Shown here: positions 4,369-5,611 of the stretch, one piece after another
Layout of the letters: the number at the start of each line of letters is the position of its first letter
How positions within the stretch are numbered: position 1 is the stretch's first letter
Origin: Actinomycetales bacterium Ga0077552
Lineage (GTDB): Bacteria; Actinomycetota; Actinomycetes; Actinomycetales; Microbacteriaceae
Assembly: GCA_001464255.1 (NCBI GenBank)
Contig: LNFD01000396.1
Location: forward strand, 1-5,611
Length of the DNA stretch: 5,611 nt
Direction of reading: 5' to 3'
Position numbers and translations under genes: made by a program
The notes under the pieces: generated by a model
The model's database searches: none
What the model was told of the DNA's origin: nothing
What the model saw: the letters and a program-made list of their open reading frames with translations, nothing else

Positions 4369-4995
4369 TCACAGCAGGCCGCGCTCCATCGCCAGGGTCA
4401 CGGCGCGCGTGCGGTCGTTGACCCCGAGCTTCTCGAACGCGCGCAGCAGGTGCGTCTTGACGGTGGCCTCGCCGACGAACAGCCGCTCGCCGATCGCCCG
4501 GTTCGAGAGCCCCGCGGCCACGAGCCGCAGCACCTCGGTCTCGCGGGGTGTGAGCACGGCGGGCGCGGGCTCGCGCACGCGGGCGACGAGCTGCGCGGCG
4601 ATCGCGGGCGAGAGCGCCACCTCGCCCGCGGCGACCGAGCGCACGCCCGCGATGAGCTCGTCGGCCGGCGCGGCCTTGAGCAGATAGCCGCTCGCACCCG
4701 CCTCGATCGCCGAGAGGATGCTCGCATCCGACTCGTACGTCGTGAGCACGAGCACGCGCACCTCGTCGGCCTGCTGGCGGATGCGCGCCGTCGCGGCGTC
4801 GCCCGTCAGGCGCGGCATGCGAACGTCCATCACCACGAGGTGGGGGCGCAGGGCGAGAGCCAGCTCGACGGCCTGCTCGCCGTCGACGGCCTCGCCGACC
4901 ACCTCGATGCCGGGCTCGGCCGAGAGCAGCGCCACGATGCCGGCGCGCACGACGGCGTGGTCGTCGGCCACGAGCACGCGGATGGCGCCGTTCAT
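4369..4995 (-). CDS. NarL/LuxR-family response regulator
   Basis: This 208-aa protein has an N-terminal receiver domain and a C-terminal LuxR-type DNA-binding domain. The receiver shows the acidic pair D11-D12, the phospho-acceptor D57 in VVMDVRMP, the switch residue T85 in VLTTYE, and K107 in GYLLKAAP. The helix-turn-helix spans about 147-205, with LTPRETEVLRLVAAGLSNRAIG and the recognition part ATVKTHLLRAFEKLGV. The start is the ATG at 4995, which overlaps the kinase stop as ATGA; longer versions of this frame upstream lie within the kinase gene and are not real. All phosphorylation residues are intact. Its regulated genes are not visible here. It ends 13 bases from the murB stop, so the two transcripts converge. 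Confidence 0.95.
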   Translation of the reverse strand: MNGAIRVLVADDHAVVRAGIVALLSAEPGIEVVGEAVDGEQAVELALALRPHLVVMDVRMPRLTGDAATARIRQQADEVRVLVLTTYESDASILSAIEAGASGYLLKAAPADELIAGVRSVAAGEVALSPAIAAQLVARVREPAPAVLTPRETEVLRLVAAGLSNRAIGERLFVGEATVKTHLLRAFEKLGVNDRTRAVTLAMERGLL

Positions 4996-5611
4996 GCCCT
5001 GACCTCCGCTGTCGGAAGCTCCGCGACGAGCGTCGTGCCGGCGCCCGGTGCGCTGCGCACCGCGAGCGTGCCGTGCACGAGCGCGAGGCGATCGGTCATG
5101 CCCGTGAGCCCGAAGCCGTCGCGCGCCGAGTCGGGGTCGAACCCGATGCCGTCGTCGGCGATCGTCACGCGCACGCGCTGCGGGTCGCCCTCGGGGGCCG
5201 TGACCGCGATCGCGATGCGGGATGCCCGCGCGTGCTTGCGCGCATTGCCGAGCGCCTCCTGCACGCAGCGCAGCACCACGACCTCCGTCTCGCGGTCGAG
5301 CGCGAGCTCGGCGGCGACCTCGCACGTCACCGCGACGCCGGTCTCACGCGAGAACCGCTCGGCCAGCCGCTGCAGCGCCGGGGCCAGGCCCGTCGACTCG
5401 TCGCCGAGGGCGGCGCTCGAGGCGACGAGCGCGCGCGTCTCGGCGAGCGTCGCCCGCGCATTCTCCTCGATCAGGCGCAGGGTCTCGCTCTCGCCGAGCT
5501 CGCGTCGTGCGCGCTGCGCGAGCATCACGAGCCCCGTGAGGTCTTGCGCGATCGTGTCGTGCAGCTCGCGCGCGAGGTGCTCGCGCTCGGCGGTCGCCCC
5601 CGCCTCGCGGT
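4992..5611 (-). CDS. Two-component sensor histidine kinase, HisKA_3 type (partial, 5' end outside window)
   Basis: The visible C-terminal 205 residues begin inside the dimerisation and phosphotransfer domain. The H-box is ARELHDTIAQDLTGL, with the phosphorylated His at visible residue 17 (codon 5561-5559). A HATPase_c domain follows. It has the N-box VQEALGNARKHA with the ATP/Mg-binding Asn near visible residue 122, the G1 box IADDGIGFDPD near 150-160, and the G2 region DGFGLTGMTDRL near 164-175. This is the LiaS/NarX/DesK class that pairs with LuxR-type regulators. The sensory and any membrane part lies beyond 5611, so the stimulus cannot be inferred. The frame stays open through the right edge; an internal GTG/ATG near 5528 lies within the domain and is not the start. 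Its TGA overlaps the response regulator ATG. Confidence 0.94.
   Translation of the reverse strand, partial: REAGATAEREHLARELHDTIAQDLTGLVMLAQRARRELGESETLRLIEENARATLAETRALVASSAALGDESTGLAPALQRLAERFSRETGVAVTCEVAAELALDRETEVVVLRCVQEALGNARKHARASRIAIAVTAPEGDPQRVRVTIADDGIGFDPDSARDGFGLTGMTDRLALVHGTLAVRSAPGAGTTLVAELPTAEVRA

Noticed and set aside
4996..5325. N-terminal extension of the response regulator frame (318 residues in all)
   Set aside because: The extension lies within the kinase gene in another frame and is Arg/Ala-rich low-complexity. The receiver domain begins properly at the ATG at 4995 with an ATGA overlap.

Overview
The window is very GC-rich with strong G/C preference at third codon positions. 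Its gene content (tRNA-Thr and tRNA-Met followed by HadA-like and HadB-like dehydratase genes and a type I murB) points to a high-GC actinobacterium. A Microbacteriaceae-like member of the Micrococcales is my best guess; I infer this from the proteins and did not test it.

Layout from left to right. Bases 1-57 hold the first 19 codons of a leftward gene that runs out of the window. A tRNA pair follows, tRNA-Thr(GGT) at 205-276 and tRNA-Met(CAT) at 322-398, with an imperfect copy of the tRNA-Met 3' end just downstream (399-416). A leftward gene (about 425-1108) encodes an Ala/Arg-rich, helical protein of unknown function. Divergent from it is a compact unit: a strong promoter-like sequence with a 24-bp palindrome over its -35 and spacer, a well-started 27-codon ORF ending in CESCQ, a long GC-rich hairpin, then a gene for an APH-fold (aminoglycoside phosphotransferase-like) protein whose catalytic-loop Asp and Asn both appear replaced.

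From 2384 to 4355 three rightward genes form a tight operon with two ATGA overlaps: HadA-like, HadB-like, murB. They link hot-dog-fold (de)hydratase chemistry on acyl thioesters to peptidoglycan precursor synthesis. The first gene looks leaderless. Converging on murB is a leftward two-component pair, a HisKA_3-type sensor kinase (its 5' part outside the window) and a NarL/LuxR-type response regulator, also joined by an ATGA overlap.

The part most likely to be new is 1151-2343. It has the layout of a regulated ribosomally made peptide with a partner protein, or alternatively of a leader peptide with an attenuator controlling the APH-like gene. The housekeeping genes around it look ordinary. 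The gene rpmG, which I would expect next to tRNA-Met at this locus, is absent from the window.
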